A DNA stretch of 7,167 nt from Bacteroidota bacterium (GTDB lineage: Bacteria; Bacteroidota; Bacteroidia; Bacteroidales; Prolixibacteraceae): assembly GCA_013203755.1 (NCBI GenBank), contig JABMPI010000083.1, forward strand, positions 1 through 7,167. Reading direction: 5' to 3'. The notes under the pieces were generated by a model. The model worked only from the letters and a program-made list of their open reading frames with translations, ran no database searches and was not told the origin of the DNA. Shown here one piece after another: positions 1 through 6,316 of this stretch (positions are counted from its first letter, which is position 1; each line of letters opens with the position of its first letter). The translations under genes and the position numbers were made by a program.

Positions 1-2
1 CT

Positions 3-99
3 GAAAACTGCGACTGCGACTGTTTTTTTTTTCTTCTACCATCGAAAACTGCGACTGCGACTTCTTTAAAGTTTTTTTTTGCGCCTGAAAACTGCAACT
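3..99. repeat. Three spaced copies of a GAAAACTGCGACT-type repeat
   Basis: Two identical 19-bp copies (GAAAACTGCGACTGCGACT) lie at 3-21 and 44-62. A shorter variant, GAAAACTGCAACT, lies at 87-99. Copy starts are 41 and 43 bp apart, and each full copy contains an internal 6-bp tandem unit, CTGCGA. The spacers hold T-runs (about 22-32 and 72-80). The array sits just beyond the 3' end of the minus-strand glucosaminidase gene and may continue left of the window. No hairpin is formed by the units, so a classical terminator is not supported. I infer a short non-coding intergenic repeat; its function is unknown. Confidence 0.75.
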
Positions 100-101
100 C
101 C

Positions 102-1043
102 TTACTTTACTTTCCCTCTTTTTCGTAGATATATTATTTGTCCCGGTGAAGGTTGGTAACCTGTTTTTATTCGGTTTCGCCAATACAAAAGATTTAATTT
201 TACACCATACATTTGCGAAATGTAATGCATGGTTTCGCCAGCTTCCACACGGTGTGTTAACTGGGTTTTTTTTGTTTTTCTCTTTTTTGGCTGAATATAA
301 ACCACCTCGTTTTCTAGGGGTCGGTATCCTGCCGACTGGTTGTTGTATTTATACAAAACCCAGTCGTTTAGTCCCAGTTCTTGTGCAATAACTTCGTAAG
401 TGTCGCCTTTTTGGGCAACTACAGATTTTACGCGATTACGCTTAATAATTTTGTGAGATTGAAAAGCGCTTATTGATAAAGAGTTTGAAATACCTTTATT
501 ACCTAACTGTTTTTGTTCGAAAGCCGTCATCTCATTGTAAGTCATTTTATAGTCGAGGCGATGAAGTTTGTTAACTTCAATTATTTCGATTAATCGGTTG
601 GCATAAGTTTTTGCTGTTGCATAGCCAGATTTTTTTAATCCGCGTGCCCACGCTTTGTAATCGGTTGGTTTTAATTCGAATAATGAGGCATACCTTGGAT
701 TGTCCATTAAAAAATTTGTATGGTCGATGTACGAATCTTCCACTGTTTTGTATTTTCTAAAACATTCGTTTTTGGCATCATCGTCGTAATAAACTTTTTT
801 GCCTTTCCAGCTTGATTTACATTTTATACCAAAGTGGTTGTTCGACTTTCGGGATAGTTCACTGTTCCCATTTGCAGATTCTAAACAGCCCTGCGCCATG
901 GTAATACTTGCAGGTATTCCACTGCGGTTCATCTCTTCGATTGCTAAAACCTGATATCGTTGGATATATTCTTCACGCGAAATTTGTGAAGTGGCTAAAA
1001 GTGAAATTGTTATTGATAGTATTAAAAAGAGTGTTCGTTTCAT
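102..1043 (-). CDS. Secreted GH73-type glucosaminidase with two LysM domains
   Basis: A 313-residue predicted peptidoglycan hydrolase (N-acetylglucosaminidase) that should cut glycan strands in the periplasm or at the cell surface. Residues 1-20 are a signal peptide (basic MKR, hydrophobic stretch, ending ATSQ). Residues about 22-158 match the GH73/FlgJ-like domain: the region around Q51-G-C-L-E55-S-A-N-G-N-S is the family's catalytic segment, with E55 the likely general acid, followed by NNHFGIKC (68-75), the YDDDA stretch, and the conserved YATAKTYANRLI (141-152). Two LysM peptidoglycan-binding repeats follow, at about 206-252 (QKGDTYEVIAQELGL) and 262-308 (VEAGETMHYISQMYGV). The gene is transcribed alone, away from the cytidine deaminase. 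The fold and role are secure by family; whether it serves cell separation, turnover or flagella-independent remodelling cannot be told from sequence. Confidence 0.93.
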   Translation of the reverse strand: MKRTLFLILSITISLLATSQISREEYIQRYQVLAIEEMNRSGIPASITMAQGCLESANGNSELSRKSNNHFGIKCKSSWKGKKVYYDDDAKNECFRKYKTVEDSYIDHTNFLMDNPRYASLFELKPTDYKAWARGLKKSGYATAKTYANRLIEIIEVNKLHRLDYKMTYNEMTAFEQKQLGNKGISNSLSISAFQSHKIIKRNRVKSVVAQKGDTYEVIAQELGLNDWVLYKYNNQSAGYRPLENEVVYIQPKKRKTKKTQLTHRVEAGETMHYISQMYGVKLNLLYWRNRIKTGYQPSPGQIIYLRKRGKVK

Positions 1044-1068
1044 TTTTTCTTAATTTCTGAAGACAGGT

Positions 1069-1102
1069 CAAAAATAGATAGTTTGGTGTTTTTTTTGTTC
1101 AA
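1069..1102 (-). promoter_or_regulatory. Candidate Bacteroidota-type promoter for the glucosaminidase
   Basis: On the minus strand a perfect TAnnTTTG -7 box (TATTTTTG, plus coordinates 1069-1076) lies 23 bases after a TTG (1100-1102) that can serve as the -33 element. The spacing is at the long end of the known range. The predicted transcript would start around 1062 and leave a leader of about 20 nt before the ATG at 1043. This is a pattern match only. Confidence 0.45.
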
Positions 1103-1304
1103 TCTAATTTTTATTTATAAACAAAGTAACGTGAATTAAGAAAGTATATTTTTATTGCACGTATTACGAATGTAGATTCCTTTTACTATTAGATATGTAT
1201 GCGAACTTTTTATTTTGGGCTTTTTATAGAATTTTGTTTCCCTACATTTTTTTATTCTTGGGGTTAATCCTTTTTATATCTGCCCTTCTATTCAATAAAA
1301 ATTG

Positions 1305-1312
1305 TAAATTTG
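1305..1312 (+). promoter_or_regulatory. Possible -7 box upstream of cytidine deaminase
   Basis: TAAATTTG matches the Bacteroidota TAnnTTTG -7 element exactly, but no TTG is found 17-23 bases upstream. A weaker alternative is TTTG at 1233-1236 with TATTCTTG at 1253-1260 (16-base spacing, one mismatch). If the 1305-1312 box is real, transcription would begin after the TTG codon at 1310, which supports the ATG at 1328 as the true start. The rest of the gap from 1044 to 1327 is AT-rich, and I see nothing else definite in it. Confidence 0.25.
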
Positions 1313-1327
1313 ATTAAAACAACAATT

Positions 1328-1810
1328 ATGCGAAAGAAGGAGCTTCAGATTTTTGTTTACGAATACGATACAGTTTTAGAGTTGCCTGAAAGGGACCAGA
1401 AATTAATTTTTGCAGCACGCGAAGCATCTGAAAATGCGTATGCTCCTTATTCCAAATTTTATGTAGGTGCTGCTTTAATGCTTGAAAATGGACTAATAAT
1501 AAAAGGTAACAATCAAGAGAATGCTGATTTTACAGATGGTATTTGTGCCGAACGGGTTGCGTTGTTTTATGCCAATGCCAACTACCCGAATGCCAAAGTT
1601 GAAGCAATGGCAGTAACAGCAAAAAATAGTAACGGGTTAATAAAAGATCCGTCGAAACCTTGTGGATCGTGCCGGCAAGCAATTGTTGAAGCCGAAGCAC
1701 GGTTTAAGCATCCAATTCGATTAATTCTGGATGGTGCAAAAAAGATTATGGTTGTTGAAAATGCTGAAAGTTTACTTCCGTTTGCTTTTAAACCGGATGC
1801 ACTGGGCTAA
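1328..1810 (+). CDS. cdd: Cytidine deaminase
   Basis: Predicted zinc-dependent cytidine/deoxycytidine deaminase (cytidine to uridine plus ammonia), a cytosolic pyrimidine-salvage enzyme of the small homotetrameric class. Counting from the ATG at 1328 (160 aa), the signature blocks are YAPYSKFYVGAAL (38-50), the substrate-binding NQENAD (62-67), CAER with zinc ligand C73 and catalytic E75, and PCGSCRQ (111-117) with zinc ligands C112 and C115. All catalytic residues are present and the length is normal for the family. An in-frame TTG at 1310 would add six residues (MIKTTI); I prefer 1328 because TTG starts are rare in this phylum, homologues begin near this point, and the leader before the ATG is A-rich. 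The last 23 bp overlap the convergent pseudouridine synthase gene. Confidence 0.95.
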   Translation: MRKKELQIFVYEYDTVLELPERDQKLIFAAREASENAYAPYSKFYVGAALMLENGLIIKGNNQENADFTDGICAERVALFYANANYPNAKVEAMAVTAKNSNGLIKDPSKPCGSCRQAIVEAEARFKHPIRLILDGAKKIMVVENAESLLPFAFKPDALG

Positions 1811-2498
1811 ACCGTTGATTCCTGAACATATCTAAAAAAGCATTCCAAACCACATCGTCGGGTGGATCAGCAACAATTGAAATGGGTGTCTTTTTTACCG
1901 GATGAACAAATTCTGCTTTTCGGGCATGTAAATGTATTCCTTTGTCGCGGTTAGATCTTGGGAATCCATATTTTAAATCGCCTTTTATATACAAACCTAT
2001 CTCCTTTAATTGAACCCGAATTTGATGATGTCTGCCGGTTAAAAGTTCTACTTCCAATAAATGATAGCGGTCGATACTTGCCACATGCCGATACGTTAAA
2101 CTGGCAAATTTAGCACCTGTCCTTTTTTCATCAACTACGTAACTTCTGTTTTGTGCTTCGTTTTTTATGAGGTAGTTTTCCAGTGTTTCCTGAAATTTTG
2201 GCGGCCGCTTATCAACTACTGCCCAATAGGTTTTTTTTACCTCGCCACGTGTTTGAAACAGTTTGTTTAACCGGGGTAGAACTTTACCTGTTTTGGCTAA
2301 AATTACCAGTCCGCTTGTTGGGCGATCCAAACGGTGAGGCAATCCAAGAAATACATTTCCCGGTTTGTTGTATTTTTTTTTCAGGTAAAGTTTTACAATA
2401 TCCAGTAATGTTTCATCGCCGGTTTTATCGCCTTGCACCATCTCGCCACACGCTTTGTTAACGGCAATTATATGATTGTCTTCGTATGCTACTTTCAT
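1788..2498 (-). CDS. RluA-family pseudouridine synthase
   Basis: Predicted enzyme of 236 aa that isomerises uridine to pseudouridine in rRNA or tRNA. The catalytic motif PHRLDRPTSG spans residues 54-63, with D58 the nucleophilic aspartate. The other family blocks are present: KTYWAVV (89-95), the LLTGRHHQIRVQL segment (152-164) and KGDLKYG (172-178). There is no N-terminal S4 RNA-binding domain, so it resembles the short RluA/TruC-like forms rather than RluC or RluD. The target base cannot be assigned from sequence, so I give no symbol. It lies 116 bp downstream of panB on the same strand and could be read from the panB transcript. Its 3' end overlaps cdd tail to tail, leaving no room for an intergenic terminator. 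Confidence 0.93.
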   Translation of the reverse strand: MKVAYEDNHIIAVNKACGEMVQGDKTGDETLLDIVKLYLKKKYNKPGNVFLGLPHRLDRPTSGLVILAKTGKVLPRLNKLFQTRGEVKKTYWAVVDKRPPKFQETLENYLIKNEAQNRSYVVDEKRTGAKFASLTYRHVASIDRYHLLEVELLTGRHHQIRVQLKEIGLYIKGDLKYGFPRSNRDKGIHLHARKAEFVHPVKKTPISIVADPPDDVVWNAFLDMFRNQRFSPVHPV

Positions 2499-2504
2499 TT
2501 TTTA

Positions 2505-2542
2505 GATTGAAAAGATTGATGGAGATCGAAAGGATTGATGAA
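2505..2542. repeat. Imperfect 19-bp tandem duplication upstream of the pseudouridine synthase
   Basis: Two adjacent 19-bp units, 2505-2523 and 2524-2542, match at 16 of 19 positions. Each carries two GATTGA-like hexamers (GATTGA at 2505, 2514 and 2533; GATCGA at 2524), so the hexamer recurs every 9-10 bp, close to one DNA turn. The block lies 7-44 bp before the minus-strand start codon at 2498. It may be a small slippage duplication or a repeated protein-binding site; nothing more can be said from sequence. Confidence 0.6.
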
Positions 2543-2614
2543 TTTGCGTTTTAAACTGGCAGAATTCTTTCTAAATCAGTAACCACAGAAATCCCTTAAA
2601 CTTTAAACTCCAAA

Positions 2615-3430
2615 CTAATACTGTTCTTTCTCGCTGGGGAAATCCTTCGATTTTACATCGTTGATGTAATTGCCAACGGCGCCTTTTATTTCGGCTGCTA
2701 AATTGTGGTAGCGGCGTAAAAAACGTGGCGAAAACTGTTGTGTTATTCCAAGCAAATCGTGAATTACCAAAACTTGTCCATCAACACCACCGCCGGCCCC
2801 AATTCCTATTACCGGAATTTTAACTTCTTCGGCAACGCGTGTTCCCAGTTCTGCCGGAATTTTTTCAAGCACAATTGCAAAACAACCTGTTTCTTCCAAA
2901 AGTTTGGCATCACTAATTAGTTTGTCAGCTTCGGCTTCCTCTTTTGCACGAACAGTGTAAGTTCCAAATTTATGAATCGATTGTGGCATCAATCCCAAAT
3001 GACCCATTACCGGAATTCCTGCAGATAAAATTCGTTGAACCGATTCAATAACTTCAGAACCACCTTCCAGTTTAACCGAATCGGCAGCGGTTTCCTTCAT
3101 AATTCTAATGGCAGAAATTAGTGCTTCACGCGAGTCTCCCTGATAGGTTCCAAAAGGTAAATCAACCACTACCAGAGCACGACTAACAGCTTTTACAACC
3201 GATGTTCCGTGATATATCATTTGGTCGAGTGTAATTGGTAAGGTTGTTTCGTTACCTGCCATTACATTGGAGGCCGAGTCGCCAACCAGAATTACATCAA
3301 CACCTGCTTCGTCAACCAGCTGAGCCATACTATAATCGTATGACGTTAACATCGCTATTTTTTCGCCACGCAATTTCATCTCCGATAAACGATGGGTAGT
3401 AACTTTCCGAACTTCTTTATGAACTGACAT
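2615..3430 (-). CDS. panB: 3-methyl-2-oxobutanoate hydroxymethyltransferase (ketopantoate hydroxymethyltransferase)
   Basis: Predicted first committed enzyme of pantothenate/CoA synthesis: it transfers a hydroxymethyl group from 5,10-methylenetetrahydrofolate to alpha-ketoisovalerate, giving ketopantoate, in the cytosol. The 271-aa length is normal for PanB. Key blocks are intact: LTSYDYSMAQLVDEAGVD (28-45), ILVGDSASNVMAGN with metal ligand D51, VVVDLPFGTY with D90, VKLEGG with K120 and E122, MGHLGLMPQS (142-151), and VLEKIPAEL with the likely catalytic base E189. These correspond to E. coli D45, D84, E114 and E181. No panC or panD is next to it, so the pathway is dispersed. A Bacteroidota-type promoter lies about 25 bp upstream. 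Confidence 0.96.
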   Translation of the reverse strand: MSVHKEVRKVTTHRLSEMKLRGEKIAMLTSYDYSMAQLVDEAGVDVILVGDSASNVMAGNETTLPITLDQMIYHGTSVVKAVSRALVVVDLPFGTYQGDSREALISAIRIMKETAADSVKLEGGSEVIESVQRILSAGIPVMGHLGLMPQSIHKFGTYTVRAKEEAEADKLISDAKLLEETGCFAIVLEKIPAELGTRVAEEVKIPVIGIGAGGGVDGQVLVIHDLLGITQQFSPRFLRRYHNLAAEIKGAVGNYINDVKSKDFPSEKEQY

Positions 3431-3455
3431 TTTATCTTTTTTACGATTGTAGGTG

Positions 3456-3487
3456 CAATATTAGCCAAAGCATTTGTTCTGTACAAA
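3456..3487 (-). promoter_or_regulatory. Candidate panB promoter with overlapping dyad
   Basis: On the minus strand, TTTG (plus coordinates 3484-3487) is followed after 20 bases by TAATATTG (3456-3463), one mismatch from TAnnTTTG. The expected transcript start is near 3450, about 20 nt before the ATG. A small inverted repeat, TTTGT-N5-ACAAA (3473-3487), overlaps the -33 element and could be an operator, though five-base arms are weak evidence. Confidence 0.4.
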
Positions 3488-3535
3488 CCATTGCCGTTTA
3501 TCCATAACAAATTATCGTCTGTTGCGTTTAATTAT

Positions 3536-3574
3536 TGTCAATCTGGTTTGGTGTCAATTAGTTTGTTTACTTTG
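3536..3574 (+). promoter_or_regulatory. Candidate promoter and direct repeat upstream of the outer-membrane protein gene
   Basis: A -33 TTTG at 3547-3550 is followed after 16 bases by TTACTTTG (3567-3574), one mismatch from TAnnTTTG; the spacing is slightly short. An imperfect direct repeat overlaps it: TGTCAATCTGGTTTG (3536-3550) and TGTCAATTAGTTTG (3552-3565), 16 bp apart. This arrangement suits a regulator binding in tandem. The predicted transcript start near 3580 lies very close to the ATG at 3589 and better fits the in-frame ATG at 3601. Confidence 0.35.
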
Positions 3575-3588
3575 AATTTTTTAATCTA

Positions 3589-4893
3589 ATGTTTAAGAAT
3601 ATGATAAAATATAGTATTGCCCGGTATTTTATTCCTTTTCTTTTATTGTTTTTCACTTTCTCGGTTTGTGCACAGGTTGAACAGGAAAACTATGAAATTA
3701 TTTTCTATAAAAAGAAAGAGTTGAATGCGGGATTGCTGTTTTCAGGGAATAGTGAAAGAGAAGAATTCCGTACAGATTTGTCGAAGTCGTACGAAGAGAT
3801 TACCTCGGGGGCTGCCGCATTTCAGTTTAAAAATAGTTTTTGGAATTATTTAGATTACAAACAGGATTTTCTGGAATTTAATTTTGAATTGGGACCTTTC
3901 TATGGTTTTGGAAGCCAGACTGACAGTTCTAATGTTGAAAGTATTGAGGCAGATCAAACGCAAATTGGAGTTCGTGGCAATCTTTCAGCAATTTATTCTT
4001 CGCGATATTATTACAATACTAAAAATTATACTTTGGTTGAAGTTCGGGGATGGGCAGGTTACAATTTGTTCAAACAAAACTCGGAAGGTTCATTAATCGA
4101 TTCAAATGAAGTGGTTACCAATTTTGATAAAAGCTCTGGGGAGTCGAAATTGAGATATGGTTTCGAGGCCAAAGCAGGTTGGGGTTGGGGCCGTTTAAAC
4201 GCCATGAATAATTACATGTTGGCACAATTTATTTTAGAAAAATATTATTCCGGGCGCCTTTTTTCTGAAAAGGAAATAAGACAAGTTGCCAAGGAGATTT
4301 CCATAATAAAGGAGCAAAGAGACATTGTAAACGGGCATAACAATGAAATTGAATCGAAAATAGTAAGCGATTTTTTAAATGAAAAAATGTTGCTTACAGA
4401 ACCCGAAGACTTGGCTGCTGATTGGGAATTTGCAGAATTTAAACCACGTGTAGATGGAATACGTATCGAGTTTGGCCCTTTTTTCAACTATTTTAATCGC
4501 GAGCCCGATTTTATTTATGGTACTTATATTCAGTACGAAAATGCAAAATATAGCAGTTTAAAATGGAACCGGAATTTTAGTGCAGGTATAAATTACAACC
4601 GATACAAACAACAAGATTGGGTTCTGGCTGAACTTAATATGGGTTGGTCCTATTTCCCCGATTTAAAAAGGCAGTTTGATTTTGGAGTAAAGTATGTACC
4701 CGGATTAGAATTAAATGACCTTTCTGAATTAGGTGAATTTAATCACGGACTTGTTCCTTATGTTGGCTATTTCTCGCAAATCAATTCAAAATCGAGGGTA
4801 AACCTAACTTTTGCATACCGCATTTCTCCGAATGACAAAGTAATGTTCTCGGGGCCTGAATTTTCTTTAAGTATTTATAGGAGCAGATATTAA
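3589..4893 (+). CDS. Putative outer-membrane beta-barrel protein, function unknown
   Basis: A 434-aa protein that I do not recognise as a named family member. Residues 1-28 form a signal peptide ending SVCA-Q, a common Bacteroidota signal peptidase I site; FSVC does not fit a lipobox. Residues about 40-200 and 288-434 are rich in alternating polar/aromatic strands (for example FLEFNFELGPFYGFG and VLAELNMGWSYF), and the chain ends in an aromatic residue (SIYRSRY), as outer-membrane barrels do. Between the halves, GWGWGRLNAMNNYMLAQFILEKYY (197-220) and SEKEIRQVAKEISIIKEQRD (226-245) form a helical, charged insert, a pattern I associate with uncharacterised Bacteroidota envelope proteins. A second in-frame ATG at 3601 gives a more compact signal peptide and is an equally good start. 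The gene stands alone between divergent panB and the convergent acyltransferase. Confidence 0.75.
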   Translation: MFKNMIKYSIARYFIPFLLLFFTFSVCAQVEQENYEIIFYKKKELNAGLLFSGNSEREEFRTDLSKSYEEITSGAAAFQFKNSFWNYLDYKQDFLEFNFELGPFYGFGSQTDSSNVESIEADQTQIGVRGNLSAIYSSRYYYNTKNYTLVEVRGWAGYNLFKQNSEGSLIDSNEVVTNFDKSSGESKLRYGFEAKAGWGWGRLNAMNNYMLAQFILEKYYSGRLFSEKEIRQVAKEISIIKEQRDIVNGHNNEIESKIVSDFLNEKMLLTEPEDLAADWEFAEFKPRVDGIRIEFGPFFNYFNREPDFIYGTYIQYENAKYSSLKWNRNFSAGINYNRYKQQDWVLAELNMGWSYFPDLKRQFDFGVKYVPGLELNDLSELGEFNHGLVPYVGYFSQINSKSRVNLTFAYRISPNDKVMFSGPEFSLSIYRSRY

Positions 4894-5999
4894 ACCCGCA
4901 GAAATATTTTTTTCTTGTACATATAAAATAGAAGCAATCCGATAAGGGTTAGTCCCCCAATTACAATTAGCAAGTCCCCATTTTCTCCAAGCGGATTAGC
5001 AAGCCATCCTAAAAAGAATTCCGTAATTGATTTTACATCTACAATTCGTGTAAAAAGGTAAATAAAAATTGAGTTCATTCCAATTACTCTAAAATAGAAT
5101 GCCCATTTCGAAATCTTCCAATGGTCAATTATTAAATAGAAAAAAGCCAATAATATAAAGCTAATTCCTCCTGTAAGCATGTTAAAAGATGAAGTCCAGC
5201 ATTTTTTAATAATAGGATAAAAAGGTGAAATTAGCAAAGCCAAAAGAATAAGTCCAGCTCCGGTTGCAGCCAGATATCCAATTTTCTGCCAATCTGTGGT
5301 TTTCTGTCTTCGTAATATATTTCCTGCAATGGTTCCAAATAAAGTAAGAACAGTTGCTGAGAGACTGCTTACAATTCCTTCTGGGTCGTAAGTTCCTCCA
5401 TACAATCTGCCAGGTAAAAATAGTTGGTCGATAAATGAGTTAAAAGAACCTTCGGGCGTTAATACTCCTGCACCAAATCCGGGAACAGGAATTAAAAGTT
5501 GAATTATTCCAAATCCCAAAAGAATTCCTGCCAACCAGATTATCCGACTTCTGAACGATTCAAAATAAATAACAATAAGCGAAGCAAAAAAGTAAGCAAT
5601 TCCAATTTGTCCTAAAACACTTGCGATTCTTCCGTTTTCAAATCCATCCTTAAAAACTCCGTTGTATAAAATTCCAAGAAGAATTAGAACTACCATGCGC
5701 TTAAAAACCTTCCAAAACATTTCTTTTTTCGGAACATCTTTTTCCAATTTAGCTTTTACCGAAAACGGGATCGCAACACCTGAAATAAACATGAACAGCG
5801 GAAAAATTAAATCTTCAAAACGAAAACCTACCCATTCTGCATGGTGCATTTGGGTTTCTAACCAATTTATTCCGGTTAGTCTTGAAATTATTACGGCCAG
5901 AGATCCTCCGCCAACTATCCAAAACATATCGAAACCACGTAAAGCATCAAGTGAGTGTAACCGTTTTTGAGGTTCGTTGCGTAATTGTTTTGTTGCCAT
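4890..5999 (-). CDS. Multi-pass membrane acyltransferase, HGSNAT/DUF5009 (NagX-like) family
   Basis: A 369-aa polytopic inner-membrane protein related to heparan-alpha-glucosaminide N-acetyltransferase. The family signatures are clear: RLHSLDALRGFDMFWIVGG (13-31), then HHAEWVGFRFEDLIFPLFMFISG (52-74), where a histidine is the likely acetyl-carrying residue, TYDPEGIVSSLSA (203-215) and KKCWTSSFNMLTGG (265-278). About ten hydrophobic segments follow one another between residues 20 and 360, and the C-terminus is basic (YKKKIF). In human HGSNAT the protein moves acetyl from cytosolic acetyl-CoA to a glucosamine end across the membrane. In Bacteroidota such genes often accompany glycan or amino-sugar use, but no glycoside hydrolase or SusC/SusD pair is visible here. 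The substrate is therefore inferred only as a sugar amine or other glycan. The gene ends in a TTAA stop shared with the convergent gene. Confidence 0.88.
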   Translation of the reverse strand: MATKQLRNEPQKRLHSLDALRGFDMFWIVGGGSLAVIISRLTGINWLETQMHHAEWVGFRFEDLIFPLFMFISGVAIPFSVKAKLEKDVPKKEMFWKVFKRMVVLILLGILYNGVFKDGFENGRIASVLGQIGIAYFFASLIVIYFESFRSRIIWLAGILLGFGIIQLLIPVPGFGAGVLTPEGSFNSFIDQLFLPGRLYGGTYDPEGIVSSLSATVLTLFGTIAGNILRRQKTTDWQKIGYLAATGAGLILLALLISPFYPIIKKCWTSSFNMLTGGISFILLAFFYLIIDHWKISKWAFYFRVIGMNSIFIYLFTRIVDVKSITEFFLGWLANPLGENGDLLIVIGGLTLIGLLLFYMYKKKIFLRV

Positions 6000-6000
6000 A

Positions 6001-6037
6001 TTTACTAAAATATATATTGAGTGCCGAATTTAGTAAA
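6001..6037. promoter_or_regulatory. Paired TTTAnTAAA palindromes upstream of the acyltransferase gene
   Basis: TTTACTAAA (6001-6009) and TTTAGTAAA (6029-6037) are perfect reverse complements of each other, and each is itself a palindrome around its centre base. Their centres are 28 bp apart, and the nearer copy begins 2 bp before the start codon at 5999. The position is right for a repressor pair covering the promoter and leader of the minus-strand gene. The AT-rich background makes chance occurrence possible. The regulator is unknown. Confidence 0.4.
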
Positions 6038-6227
6038 ATTTTGTACAATGCTTTATTTGATTAAAAATTAATTTGTAGATTTTATCTTTCTTTTTTTTAC
6101 ATTTTAGGATTGGTTGGGCTTGGCTTTTTTTCTCTAAGACTTTATGAAAATTCAATATTTAACGACAATCGAACTACAAATTGCGCCATCTCCTATTCCT
6201 TTATCCTTCATCAATTATCCTTTTTCC

Positions 6228-6254
6228 CTGTCTTTTTGTCACCAGATTTGACAG
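6228..6254. promoter_or_regulatory. Weak dyad, possible enhancer-binding site upstream of dnaK
   Basis: CTGTC (6228-6232) and GACAG (6250-6254) form a 5-bp inverted repeat, and TGTC-N9-GACA (6237-6253) is nested inside it. It lies about 90-115 bp before the predicted sigma-54 transcript start, the usual distance for an activator site. The short arms make this tentative. Confidence 0.2.
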
Positions 6255-6316
6255 CCTGTTCTTCTCATTCTAGCAAATATGTGTCAGTTTTTCACCAAAA
6301 AGCAGTGGATTTCCCA

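Noticed and set aside
3..99. Array at the left edge as a CRISPR or an intrinsic terminator
   Set aside because: Only three 13-19-bp units with low-complexity T-rich spacers and no cas genes, so not CRISPR; no hairpin precedes the T-runs, so not a classical terminator.
146..391. Plus-strand open frame of 81 codons
   Set aside because: Lies wholly antisense to the glucosaminidase, whose domain motifs are unmistakable; its own translation is phenylalanine-rich and unlike any family I know.
2183..2461. Plus-strand open frame of 92 codons
   Set aside because: Antisense shadow of the pseudouridine synthase, covering its catalytic HRLDR region; no motifs of its own.
2738..2920. Plus-strand open frame of 60 codons
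   Set aside because: Antisense to conserved panB sequence, with no recognisable features.
3884..4096. Plus-strand open frame of 70 codons in another frame
   Set aside because: Inside the outer-membrane protein gene; composition follows the host gene and no motif is visible.
4245..4487. Minus-strand open frame of 80 codons
   Set aside because: Antisense to the helical insert of the outer-membrane protein gene; serine-rich shadow translation.
4890..5999. Acyltransferase as part of a polysaccharide utilisation locus
   Set aside because: No SusC/SusD pair, glycoside hydrolase or sulfatase is visible nearby; the neighbours are housekeeping or unknown.
5662..6064. Two plus-strand open frames (5662-5970 and 5882-6064)
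   Set aside because: Antisense to the N-terminal half of the acyltransferase, which carries clear family motifs; the second also runs into the AT-rich gap.
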